This document shows, piece by piece, positions 9,958-18,151 of a DNA stretch of 64,000 bases; the first letter of the stretch is position 1; each line of letters opens with the position of its first letter. Both the position numbers and the translations under genes were made by a program. The stretch is from assembly GCF_022701175.1 (NCBI RefSeq), contig NZ_CP078088.1, forward strand, positions 1,550,001 through 1,614,000. Direction: 5' to 3'. The DNA comes from Allobaculum sp. Allo2. Lineage in GTDB: Bacteria; Bacillota_I; Bacilli_A; Erysipelotrichales; Erysipelotrichaceae. The notes beneath the pieces are model-generated. The model did not search any database, was not told where the DNA came from, and worked only from the letters and a program-made list of their open reading frames with translations.

Positions 9958-11221
9958 CTATTCGTCGGCGAGGTTTTTCGGTTTGATTTCTCCGGCTTTG
10001 GTCAGCGTAAACTTGGTCAGAGACGGTCCGATCAGCTCATAAACCAGAACGCCGAAGAGAACAACGTTGCGGATCATCATGCCGTTTTCACCCATGCGGG
10101 CGCCGACCGTAGCGGCCATGCCCAGAGCGACACCAGCCTGCGGGAAGAGGGTAATACCGAGCCATTTGCGTACGGTTTTCGGCGAACCGGCAATGACGGC
10201 CGAGAGACTTCCGCCCAGGTATTTACCGAGGCAGCGCGAGAGAATGTACGTCAGACCAACAGCGAGAACGAGGATGTTGCCAAAGGCGAACAGGTTCAGT
10301 TCCGCGCCGCTTAATACGAAGAAGAGGGTGATCAGCGGAGCCGACCAGCGATCGGCACGGCTCATCAGATCTTCGGACTTGCGGCAGCAGTTGCAGAAGA
10401 TGGTACCGAGCATCATGTTGACGAGCAGGGAAGAAAGACCAAAATTCATCGGTCCGATGTGAATCTGGGCGGTTGAAATGGTTACGCCCAGAATGACGAA
10501 GCTGACAATCAGCGTATTGCGGTTACGATTCGAATGGAAAATACGGGCGACATGTGTCAGGATCCAGCCAAGCAGGGCACCGATGCCCAGCGAGAAGAAG
10601 ATTTCCATCAGCGGTTCAACAAAAGGGAAACCATGTTCGCACCGTCAGGGAATCAAGATGCATGGCTACGCCATAGGAAATCGCAAACAGGATCAGGCCG
10701 ACGGCGTCATCCAGCGCAACGACAGGAAGCAGGGTCGAAGTGACGTCGCCTTTGGCTTTGTACTGACGGACAACCATCAGCGTTGCCGCCGGAGCGGTGG
10801 CCGCAGCAATTGCGCCGAGAATGAGAACGTCCGCGAGCGTCAGAATATCTGGAACGATCAGGTGTGCAACGAACAGAACGCAGTCGACGACAATCGTGGT
10901 GATGATACCTTCGAGAATACCGATCGTCAGCGCCTGTTTTCCAGTCTGTTTCAGTTCGCTTAAACGAAATTCGCTTCCGATCGCGAAAGCGATAAAGCCA
11001 AGCGCCACATTGTTAAACGGCTGAAGGACTTCTACATCCTGGAACGTATGAAAGCCAAGGCCAGGAATTTTAAGAAGACCGATGCAGCAGGGTCCAAGAA
11101 GGAGTCCGGCGATTAAATAGGATGTGACATCCGGCAGACGGAACTTGTTTCCCAGCCGGGTCAGCAGAAGACCAGCCAGCAGTGCAGTTCCAACACTTAA
11201 TGCATAATTCATGCAGTTCAT
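9958..11221 (-). CDS. CPA2-type cation:proton antiporter
   Basis: Membrane antiporter of the Kef/NhaS (monovalent cation:proton antiporter-2) family, exchanging Na+ or K+ for H+. The N-terminal half shows family helices with LPDVTSYLIAGLLLGP, GFIAFAIGSEFRL and ATAPAATLMVV; the second half has GAELNLFAFG and PQAGVALGMA. The two halves are in different frames. The break is between about 10612 and 10632, where two T runs each appear one base short; adding both gives a continuous protein of about 420 residues. There is no C-terminal TrkA-N/RCK domain. The fourth codon (ATG 11212) is spaced better from AAAGG than the first ATG. Confidence 0.8.
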
Positions 11222-11740
11222 CCTTTCTGATTCAATAGAAGATTCATGAGCGATTTATCTGAAAGTCGGATGGTTTTGCATGCCCCAGAAGCGGAAGAAA
11301 AGCGGGGTAGTATGGAAAACGCAAGAGCCGGCGAGTACGCTGAACCTTTCCTTAATGTATACCCGTCAATCAAAAATGTGAAATTTAGTGAATTATTTAA
11401 GGAAATCTGAACAAAATGGGGAGGAAACACAGAATATCGTTTAAAAAGTACAGAAAACCATTCCCAAAGTGAATCAACGGCTTCAATTCGAAAAGTTGAT
11501 GAAGCTGACTTTATAAAACCTTAAATTCGGAATGCGTCGTCGATCAAAAATCGCTCCGGTTCTGCTAGTTTACAATCTTGTAAAGGATGCGAAATCTGCC
11601 AGCCTGTACCGGGCTTGAGACTGCTCAAAAGCAATAAGACAAGAACCGCAGTATGGATTCATCCCACAAAAGAAAACCTTCAGGCATCTGGCTTTTCGCT
11701 CGATTTTTGCCTTCTTAAACTGGAAGCGAGGTGATAAACA
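11222..11740. other. 519 bases between divergent genes, no gene seen
   Basis: This is the region between the antiporter (minus) and the DJ-1 gene (plus). It is locally AT-rich (around 11360-11480), as expected for divergent promoters. No conserved RNA structure was recognised. Confidence 0.4.
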
Positions 11741-12292
11741 TTGAAAAAAGCAGCGATCCTGATTGCGGACGGGTTTGAAGAAATTGAGGCACTCGTTCCC
11801 TTTGACCTCCTCAAGAGAGCCGGAATCGTTACGGTTCTTGTAAACGTTGAAAATAAGAAACTGGCCAGAGGCAATAACGGCCTGATCATTGAAACGCCGA
11901 CGGAACTGCGCGGCTATGATTTTGAAACGACCGATGCGCTGATCGTCCCCGGCGGAGACGCGTATGCGGTATTCAAGAATATTCCGCTCATTGAAGACGA
12001 AATTCGCGCCTTTGCGATGAATCCGCAAAAGGTACTCGGCGCAATCTGTGCCGGCAGCGCCCTTGCGGGAGAACTTGGCGTATACAAAAACAAAAAGTAC
12101 GTCTGTGTACCTTCGATGAATGAAGACTCTTTTGGCGGTACGTTTGAAAAGAAGCATGCGGTCGTGGACGGAAATATCGTTTCCGGCATTTCAGTAGGCG
12201 GCGCTTTTGAATTCGCGTTTGCGCTGATTGAAAAACTGACCGACAAGCACAAAGCCGAAGAACTGAAAAAGGCTGTTGCCTACACGCTCTAA
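11741..12292 (+). CDS. DJ-1/PfpI family protein
   Basis: Class I glutamine-amidotransferase-like fold protein of the DJ-1/ThiJ/PfpI superfamily, members of which act as deglycases, chaperones or proteases. It starts with TTG at 11741, after GCGAGGTGATAAACA. It has the N-terminal strand KKAAILIADGFEEIE with the conserved Glu of the active site, the strand VPGGDAYAVF, and the nucleophile elbow GAICAGSALA with the catalytic Cys. It is intact, 183 residues, a typical length. It is single and is followed by a strong hairpin. The precise reaction is unknown. Confidence 0.9.
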   Translation: MKKAAILIADGFEEIEALVPFDLLKRAGIVTVLVNVENKKLARGNNGLIIETPTELRGYDFETTDALIVPGGDAYAVFKNIPLIEDEIRAFAMNPQKVLGAICAGSALAGELGVYKNKKYVCVPSMNEDSFGGTFEKKHAVVDGNIVSGISVGGAFEFAFALIEKLTDKHKAEELKKAVAYTL

Positions 12293-12335
12293 GATCATTT
12301 CCAGGAGCTTCCCTGAGCAGGGGAAGTAAAACAGA

Positions 12336-12384
12336 AGCCATGGCATTCCAGAATTGTAATGATCTGGAAAGCCATGGCTTTTAT
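12336..12384. terminator. Bidirectional terminator hairpin
   Basis: AGCCATGGCATTCCAG pairs with CTGGAAAGCCATGGCT (one bulge) followed by TTTTATT. It lies between the convergent DJ-1 and exonuclease genes. Confidence 0.8.
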
Positions 12385-12424
12385 TGTCTCAAAATAAAGA
12401 ATTGGATCGGCTTTGCCGGCTTGA

Positions 12425-13014
12425 TCAGGATTCAATTTCCGCCAGCAGCGCGAGAAGAATTCGACCGCAGGTCAGCGCATCCGATTCCGCGCGGTGGGCC
12501 ATCGGATTGATGAGTCCATAATGAGTGGCAAGCGTATCCTGCTTGTAGTTAGGCACGGTGCGAAGAGTACTGCGGGCAATGCGCAGCGTATCGAGATAGC
12601 GGAAGTTTACCGAAAAGCCCTGTCGATTGCAGGCGGCGCATAAAAACGAAAAGTCAAACGCCGCATTGTGTCCGACAAACAGAAGATCGTAACCGGAAAA
12701 GCGATTCAGAAACGCGAAGAGTTCAAGCAGAGCTTCTCTTTCATCCGGCGCATCCGCGACCATGTCATCGGTAATGTGATTGACCATCGACGCGCCGATT
12801 GGAATCGGTCTGCCTGGATTTACGAAGGTATTGAAGCGTTCCGCCGGCTGCCCATTTCGAAAAGCTACTGCACCGATTTCGACGATCCGATCGGAATCGG
12901 GGAAAGACCGGTCGTTTCCAGATCCAGCGCAATATAAAACCGATGAACCTGTTCAAAATGGCGGTTTGTCAGCCGCACATATTCTTTCGTAGCTCCAAAT
13001 CCCTGTAAATCCAT
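12425..13014 (-). CDS. DnaQ-like 3'-5' exonuclease (DEDDh)
   Basis: DEDDh-family exonuclease, like the proofreading epsilon subunit or the PolC exonuclease domain. The start ATG 13014 follows AGGAGGTCGTTTACT. Exo I is IALDLETTGLSP (D and E), Exo II is VGHNAAFDFSF (D), and Exo III is HRAESDALTC (H and D). The frame is lost at GGGG 12899-12902; one more base joins ETTGLSP to DSDRIVEIGAVAFRNG. The full length is about 197 residues with only the nuclease domain. It may act in repair or RNA processing; proofreading cannot be assumed. It lies 104 bases downstream of comGG on the same strand. Confidence 0.85.
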
Positions 13015-13118
13015 AGTAAACGACCTCCTGATCCGTTCATTTTGCTTTAGGTATGACCAGTCTCATCGATTCGCTCGCTTTTGGCAGCTATGTTTATTGC
13101 CAGAGGACGCTTTGAATT

Positions 13119-13616
13119 TCAGTGACTGTACTCGGCTTTTATAATACCGGTCTCATCGTAATAAAGCTCGATTTTATACTTATGGCCATGATCCGTATAC
13201 TGCGCCAGAATTCTTGAGGATTCATCTTTGAACAGAACGTCATGCGCCTGGATTGTCTCGTGAAATATCTTTTGCGGAGCAGCCGTCTGGCATCGTCTGG
13301 ACCAGGCGCATTCTCCCGCAAACTGTTTTGCACGCTCGACAATTGCCAGATCGATGTCCGATCGTCCGGATGCCGCAAGCAGAGCGCTGCGCGCCTGCAG
13401 CGAAGCACAAACCCATACAGAAACCATTAAGACCAGACTGAAGAGAACGAGGGCAGGTTCCAGCGCAAATCCATTTTTCTTTTTGAACTCGACGGTACGA
13501 AATAAAGACGGATTTGCAAAGAAGCGCTTCTGCCCGCCCGGAAAATGGTGTGAGGGTTTTCGCAGACGAAAATGGGAGGACTTACTGAATCTGCCAGGTC
13601 TTCTTATGGTTTTCAT
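13119..13616 (-). CDS. comGG: ComGG-like competence pseudopilus protein
   Basis: Minor pseudopilin-type protein at the end of the comGC-GG cluster. The start ATG 13616 follows GAGGTGATGT and overlaps the end of comGF. A basic leader of about 47 residues is followed by a pilin-like hydrophobic segment (KKNGFALEPALVLFSLVLMV) and a soluble C-terminal domain. ComGG is poorly conserved, so the assignment rests mainly on position and on the pilin-like helix. The long leader is unusual and may hide an unresolved frame loss. Confidence 0.65.
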   Translation of the reverse strand: MKTIRRPGRFSKSSHFRLRKPSHHFPGGQKRFFANPSLFRTVEFKKKNGFALEPALVLFSLVLMVSVWVCASLQARSALLAASGRSDIDLAIVERAKQFAGECAWSRRCQTAAPQKIFHETIQAHDVLFKDESSRILAQYTDHGHKYKIELYYDETGIIKAEYSH

Positions 13617-14077
13617 ACATCACCTCGAGTTCAATTTTTCCCTGATGTTCTGTGAATACCGCCGAATCGATATTTTCCATGAAGATTTCATAGCCCGGCT
13701 TTTTGACGAGACGTCTCTGATCCAGAGCAACCGTTTCGGCTTTGTCGGCCCATTGAAGATGCAGCTGTCCATTCGATACGCTCGCCTTCCAGGATAAAGA
13801 ACAGAGCTCGCGAAGCTGAAGAATCGCAAACTGTTCCTGAGAATCGTCACGGATGCGCAGACTTGAAGAAAGAACACGCGTCTGTACTGAAAGCAGGGAA
13901 ACACAGATCATACCGACCAGAAAGGCTAAAAGGGCTTCGCTCAGTGTAAACGCGTTTTTCTGTGCTTTGAAGAAGACGAAGACGCCATTCGTTCGAACCG
14001 TTTCTTCACGAAAGCAGGCAAAGGCCTTTCCAAAAGCACCCTTTTTGTTCTCGATAGCCCCAATCCCGTCTTTTCAT
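13582..14077 (-). CDS. comGF: Competence pseudopilin ComGF
   Basis: Minor pseudopilin. The start ATG 14077 overlaps the stop of the preceding pilin gene as TCATGA. The mature N-terminus is KNAFTLSEALLAFLVGMICV, a prepilin-like signature with the conserved Glu. The C-terminal domain has the ComGF pattern YEIFMENIDSAVF. Joining the start to the pilin helix needs two added bases, in the A runs near 14046 and 13965, both compatible with the frame losses seen in this window. ComGF with ComGE, ComGD and ComGG forms the tip of the DNA-uptake pilus. Confidence 0.75.
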
Positions 14078-14358
14078 GAGGATGTACTTTCCAGAGATTC
14101 AGAAACGCCCTTGGACAGAGCGTGTATATACGCCTGAATACTCGTACTGAGCAGAAAAACGGACAGCGAAAGAATGAGCAGCGCCAGAAGCGCTTCCATC
14201 AGAAGAAATCCGTTTTGCCTTTTTCGGCCTTTATGGGTGCGTATGTCTGACCTGTACGCTTTTCGAAAAGAAAGACCGGTGAACGGGGAAATCTGGACAG
14301 GGAATGGGCTAGCTGAACAAGGAGAACCTTCTTTTAAGGGAAGAAAAAGATCGGTCAT
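14074..14358 (-). CDS. comGE: Pilin-like protein in the ComGE position
   Basis: Small protein with a pilin-type N-terminal helix, QNGFLLMEALLALLILSLSV, in which the glutamate at +5 after the Gly is kept. It sits between comGD and comGF, the normal place of comGE. The protein after the helix is very short (about 25 residues), as read. The start is uncertain: ATG 14358 gives a leader of some 40 residues, which is long for a prepilin. A frame error upstream is possible. Confidence 0.55.
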   Translation of the reverse strand: MTDLFLPLKEGSPCSASPFPVQISPFTGLSFRKAYRSDIRTHKGRKRQNGFLLMEALLALLILSLSVFLLSTSIQAYIHALSKGVSESLESTSS

Positions 14359-14578
14359 GGTCAATGGCCAGGGATACCTTGTTCCCGGCTGGATCCAATC
14401 CAAAACTTCGGATCCACTCGAGAATTCTGAAAAACTGGCTCGCCTCCTCAATCGATTCGGTATCCAGACGCTCCTGTCGGTCTTTAAAGAATGATCGCCA
14501 GAGCGTCTTTTTCCTACTGTATTTGTTTTCCAGGCAAAGGGAAAGACAAACGTGAAGTCTGTCTTTCGGATCGTCCAA
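14309..14578 (-). CDS. Unassigned small reading frame inside the comG cluster
   Basis: A frame of about 89 codons beginning with TTG, with coding-like composition (ERLDTESIEEASQFFRILEW) between comGD and the ComGE-like gene. It has no signal, pilin helix or recognised domain. It could be a real small gene, or the 5' or 3' part of a neighbour shifted by lost bases. I do not assign a function. Confidence 0.3.
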   Translation of the reverse strand: MDDPKDRLHVCLSLCLENKYSRKKTLWRSFFKDRQERLDTESIEEASQFFRILEWIRSFGLDPAGNKVSLAIDHDRSFSSLKRRFSLFS

Positions 14579-14617
14579 TGGGCTGCAGGATCTGAATGTT
14601 ATTCATACGAACGCGGT

Positions 14618-15103
14618 TTATGGCCCGCTTTCGATCCGTGCGCGTCCGCTTCCCAGCTGAAATACGATGCGAAATGAACTTGTTCCAGCCGTACACCGCA
14701 ATGTTCCGCCTTTGGAAATCGAACCTGTTTCGTTCCAGGAAAGCTTCATAGGCGTACAGGCAAGCCCCTTAGGAAAATCAAACGATTCCTGCCCGCTAAG
14801 CATTCGATCCTTTTGAATGTCCACCGCACGCGGCTGGCGCAATGAGAAGGCCAGATACTGCTCCTGATTCACTTTTTCCAGAAGAATTCGACTCGAAAGG
14901 CCCGAACTGTCCGCACGAGGGGTCAGCGAAAAGACAGATACAGACAGGCCTATGAGCAGCAGTACAAACAGGGTTTCGCTCAGAGAAAAGGCGTTTCGTC
15001 CCCTGGGGTTCCTGAAAGCTGTCTTTCGACACTTTGTTTGACAGTCTCTGCGGCTGGTCAGAATGTGTGTTAGGCTTTTGAAACGGAAACTGCGCCTGTC
15101 CAT
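14618..15103 (-). CDS. comGD: Competence pseudopilin ComGD
   Basis: Minor pseudopilin of the DNA-uptake pilus. The processing-site helix is RNAFSLSETLFVLLLIGLSV. The C-terminal domain ends IVFQLGSGRARIE, as in ComGD/GspH-like proteins. The start is uncertain: ATG 15103 overlaps nothing and has an AGGATG-like context, but leaves about 37 residues before the pilin motif. It follows comGC closely (17 bases). Confidence 0.75.
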   Translation of the reverse strand: MDRRSFRFKSLTHILTSRRDCQTKCRKTAFRNPRGRNAFSLSETLFVLLLIGLSVSVFSLTPRADSSGLSSRILLEKVNQEQYLAFSLRQPRAVDIQKDRMLSGQESFDFPKGLACTPMKLSWNETGSISKGGTLRCTAGTSSFRIVFQLGSGRARIESGP

Positions 15104-15119
15104 CCTCAGAAATTCAATC

Positions 15120-15427
15120 CTACCGGCTGGCGGCCTGCCCATTGACGATCACCACGCTTTTTCCGTCCGGACATTTTGCCTGCCCGTCTTTGAGATAGCC
15201 TTTGGAAATGAGTTCCTGTACGGAAGTCGGAGTACGATCTTCATCGATTTCATAAAGCATAATCTGAGAATTGACGACTTCGATGAGCGCTTCGCAGCCT
15301 TTGGCGCGGATGATTTTCTCCTTGCCCTGGAAATTCGGAATCGTGATCCATAAAGTGATTGCTATGAGCAAAAGAGAAACCATACATTCGATAAGCGAAA
15401 ATGCATTCTTTTGTTGCCTGAGTTCAT
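15120..15427 (-). CDS. comGC: Major competence pseudopilin ComGC
   Basis: Main structural subunit of the competence pseudopilus. The start ATG 15427 follows a strong ACAGGAGGTAAAAAC site. As sequenced, this ATG is out of frame. Adding one base to the TTTT (plus-strand) run at 15409-15412 gives MNSGNKKNAFSLIECMVSLL, a short basic leader and prepilin helix with the conserved Glu. The C-terminal part (CEALIEVVNSQIMLYEID, then GYLKDGQAKCPDG) is ComGC-like. It is the first gene of its own unit. Its upstream 20 bases match those of comGA. Confidence 0.85.
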
Positions 15428-15433
15428 GTTTTT

Positions 15434-15453
15434 ACCTCCTGTCTGTTTATACG
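15434..15453 (-). promoter_or_regulatory. Shared com motif upstream of comGC
   Basis: On the minus strand this reads CGTATAAACAGACAGGAGGT. It differs by one base from the sequence before comGA (6484-6503), while the bases on either side are unrelated. It is a candidate core promoter plus ribosome-binding site for late competence genes. Confidence 0.5.
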
Positions 15454-15648
15454 GATGGATTTTGTGCAATCGATATTTGTTTTGAACCGGCCGTCCGAAA
15501 TGGCTGGAGGTTTTTGAAAATGCAGAAGATCGCCGGGAAAAAGAAAGAGGCGGAGAAGCCGCAAAGTGCACTGTGCAGTTCGAATCAGCTGACTATGTCG
15601 GTTTGACGAAATCTGATAAGCTGTGAATAAAAGGAGAGTGATTATGCA

Positions 15649-16515
15649 ATGAAACACGTTACTGTTGCCGGCGGCGGTGTTCTAGGTGTGCAAATCGCCC
15701 TGCAGTCTGCCGTGAAAGGAAAGGACGTAACCATCTGGCTGCGTTCTGAATCCAGCATTACGCGTACTCAGCCGCGTATTCAGTATTACAAAGAGCAGTA
15801 TCTCGGTACGCTCCAGAAGGGGATCCCGGCCCCGGGACTGGTCGGCGTAACAGCCGAAGATGTCGAGAAAGCCGTCGCTTCGATTCGAATCGAGCTCGAT
15901 CTTGAAAAAGCGCTGTCGGATGCCGATCTGCTGATTGAAGCCATTTCGGAAGATGCTGGCGTGAAAAAGGATTTCTTTGAAAAGGCTTCTCCATACATTA
16001 CGGAAAAGATGATCGTCGTGACCAATTCGAGTACGCTGCTGCCCTCGATGTTCGCAGACGACGTACCGTATCCGCAAAACTTCCTGTCCCTGCATTTTGC
16101 CAACCATATCTGGATCAACAACCTGGCCGAAGTCATGGTTCATCCCGGAACAAATCCGGAAGCCTTCGCAAAGGTAATGGAATTTGCCAGAGAAATCGGC
16201 ATGGATCCGGTAGCCGTCATGAAAGAGAAAAACGGCTACCTTCTCAACAGCATGCTCGTACCTTTCCTGATGTCTGCCATGGATTTATACGTGACGAAAA
16301 CGGGCAGTCCCGAAGACATTGATAAAGCCTGGGCAAAAGGCACCGGTGCTGCCATTGGTCCGTTCCGCATGCTCGATGCGATCGGTCTGGAAACCGCGCT
16401 TCTGATCACCAGTCAGTTTGTGAACATTCCGGACGAAATTGCGCCGTTCCATTACAAGGACATCGCGCAGATGCTGAAAGAGCGGATCGCGAAGAAGGAA
16501 AGATTTTACAGCTGA
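15649..16515 (+). CDS. 3-hydroxyacyl-CoA dehydrogenase family protein
   Basis: NAD-dependent dehydrogenase of the 3-hydroxyacyl-CoA/3-hydroxybutyryl-CoA type. The start ATG 15649 follows AAAGGAGAGTGATT (the ATG four bases earlier is closed by a stop). The Rossmann motif is VAGGGVLGVQIA. The catalytic region is TNSSTLLPSMF, then LHFANHIWINNLAEVMVHPG, where the His and Glu of the family are placed as expected. The C-terminal helical domain begins near NGYLLNSMLVPFLMSAMDLY. It is 288 residues and intact. The substrate could be acyl-CoA or a related hydroxy acid; no beta-oxidation genes lie near it. Confidence 0.8.
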   Translation: MKHVTVAGGGVLGVQIALQSAVKGKDVTIWLRSESSITRTQPRIQYYKEQYLGTLQKGIPAPGLVGVTAEDVEKAVASIRIELDLEKALSDADLLIEAISEDAGVKKDFFEKASPYITEKMIVVTNSSTLLPSMFADDVPYPQNFLSLHFANHIWINNLAEVMVHPGTNPEAFAKVMEFAREIGMDPVAVMKEKNGYLLNSMLVPFLMSAMDLYVTKTGSPEDIDKAWAKGTGAAIGPFRMLDAIGLETALLITSQFVNIPDEIAPFHYKDIAQMLKERIAKKERFYS

Positions 16516-16575
16516 TCGAGAAATATAAACGATCGACCTGAGTAGAATGGATCCTGAAATTAAGAATTAAAACAG

Positions 16576-16616
16576 CCCCTGTTCCCATGCCAATCGGATG
16601 AATACAGGGGATTTTT
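16576..16616 (+). terminator. Terminator after the dehydrogenase gene
   Basis: CCCCTGT and ACAGGGG form a stem around a 22-base loop, followed by ATTTTT. Confidence 0.7.
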
Positions 16617-16951
16617 CATGATCGGATGTCATGCTCTTCAAAGTAATACAGCACAGAAATTCGAAAAATTTGAACGAACACGTACCATTTGTTTTTCGGC
16701 CTATTCTTCATAAAGCATGACAAAGGCATGCAATTCGGACAAAATACCGGTTCTGTTTGTGCTTATTGGCGCACTGTCAAAAATTGGAGGTCGCAAAGAA
16801 AGAGGATTGTATAATTTGACTATTCATGAACCCAGAACAGAAACCGGCTGTTTCACGCCATCTTTTTCATTCGCTTTAGACGGAGTCGGACGCCCTCGAA
16901 GAAGGAAAGTCTGGGCGAAACGGCGGTTTCAGAAAGAAAGGAACCCAGTTT
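16617..16951. other. 335 bases upstream of the YbjN gene, no gene seen
   Basis: It holds no frame with recognisable features. The AT-rich stretch ending TTGTATAATTTG near 16806-16817 contains TATAAT and could be the promoter of the YbjN gene. Confidence 0.4.
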
Positions 16952-17443
16952 ATGGCAACAAACCAGCCCTATTCCCGTGAGATTGCTCAGACGGTACTGC
17001 GCTATCTCGATGACGATGAGTGGAATTACGACTTTGATGAAGAACTTGGACTGATTCGTTTCAGTCTCAGCCTCAGTTCCAAAATCAAGCACATCAAGTA
17101 TTACCTCGACATCGACACAGAAAGCTTCAACGTATACGCTCTGTGTCCGCTTGGAGCCGATATGGACGATGAGACAACGGTTCGAGAAGTCAGCGAATTC
17201 CTTCATCGCGCCAATTACGGTCTGCGCGCCGGAAACTTTGAAATGGACTTCCATGACGGCGAAATCCGCTACAAAACGTATTGTTATGCCAAAGACAGCC
17301 TTCCCTCCGTCGAAGCGATTAAGGAATCCATCTTCTATCCGGCGGCCATGTTTGAACGCTACGGAGACGGAATTCTTTCCATTCTCTTTGGCGGCCTGAG
17401 TGCACAGGATGCCATAGCCCGCTGCGAACAGCCAAGACGCTAA
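16952..17443 (+). CDS. YbjN domain-containing protein
   Basis: Small cytosolic protein with a YbjN domain, a fold related to type III secretion chaperones. Its role in Firmicutes is unknown. The start ATG 16952 lies after AAAGAAAGGAACCCAGTTT. Typical features are LDDDEWNYDFDEELGLIRF at the N-terminus and LHRANYGLRAGNFEMD in the middle, followed by a helix (ESIFYPAAMFERYGDGILSI). It is 163 residues and intact. It stands alone, with a terminator just after it and the IS66 copy beyond. Confidence 0.75.
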   Translation: MATNQPYSREIAQTVLRYLDDDEWNYDFDEELGLIRFSLSLSSKIKHIKYYLDIDTESFNVYALCPLGADMDDETTVREVSEFLHRANYGLRAGNFEMDFHDGEIRYKTYCYAKDSLPSVEAIKESIFYPAAMFERYGDGILSILFGGLSAQDAIARCEQPRR

Positions 17444-17498
17444 ACCCAGTCGAACCGGAGCCTTTGCCTCGGCCATTCAATATCCTCAATAAACGAAG

Positions 17499-17540
17499 AA
17501 AACCGCTTTCGTTCAAGTCGTGACGGAAGCGGTTTTCGTT
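17499..17540. terminator. Terminator hairpin after the YbjN gene
   Basis: AAACCGCTTTCGTTC and GACGGAAGCGGTTTT form a stem followed by CGTTTGG. Before the IS66 insertion it probably also ended the convergent esterase gene. Confidence 0.7.
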
Positions 17541-17672
17541 TGGTTCAGCCTATATTTTCCAGTCATTCATCTGCAGAAGTCAGACCTGGCTTTTTGGTAA
17601 GCGTCAAATAAAAGACGGGTATTTTCTCGACCGCCTCCTTGGGATAATTCCTTTATTCAAGGAGGCTTTTTC

Positions 17673-18059
17673 ATGGAATCAATCATCCCTGCAATCGATC
17701 TCGGTATCGATTTCTCCAAAGTTAAAAACATCTATCTGGCTCAGATGCCTGCTGACCTTCGCAAAGGAATTGACGGTTACGTCTCCCTGGTTCAAGGACC
17801 TCTCGCTCTGGATCCGCTGGATGGATCCCTCTTTCTCTTCGTTAATCGACAGAAGAACAAGATCAAAGGTATCCTTCGTGACGGAAATGGATTCTGGCTT
17901 GTTTATAAGCGACTCTCCAGATCTTCCCTTCAGTGGCCTGTCAGCACTGACCAGTCCGACTTCATGCGAATTGACTGTTCGCAGCTGGCTTCTCTGCTTT
18001 CCGGTCTGTCGATTGTTCCCCAGCCGGCATTTCTGCCACGAACTTATAAGTATGTTTAA
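17673..18059 (+). CDS. tnpB: IS66 accessory protein TnpB
   Basis: Protein of the IS66 Orf2 family, needed for transposition of IS66-type elements by an unknown mechanism. The diagnostic motif is IYLAQMPADLRKGIDGYVSL (the 'RKGxDGL' motif), followed by LFLFVNRQKNKIKGILRDGN and the aromatic ending of the domain. The start ATG 17673 follows CAAGGAGGCTTTTTC. It is intact, 128 residues, and identical in protein to the copy at 50039. Confidence 0.92.
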   Translation: MESIIPAIDLGIDFSKVKNIYLAQMPADLRKGIDGYVSLVQGPLALDPLDGSLFLFVNRQKNKIKGILRDGNGFWLVYKRLSRSSLQWPVSTDQSDFMRIDCSQLASLLSGLSIVPQPAFLPRTYKYV

Positions 18060-18151
18060 ACCAATTTAAAAGGATGATTTTCTTGAAGGAATATCAAGAT
18101 AAATCATCCCATTTACTTTATCTATCGCTCTAAATATGTTAAAATTAATAC

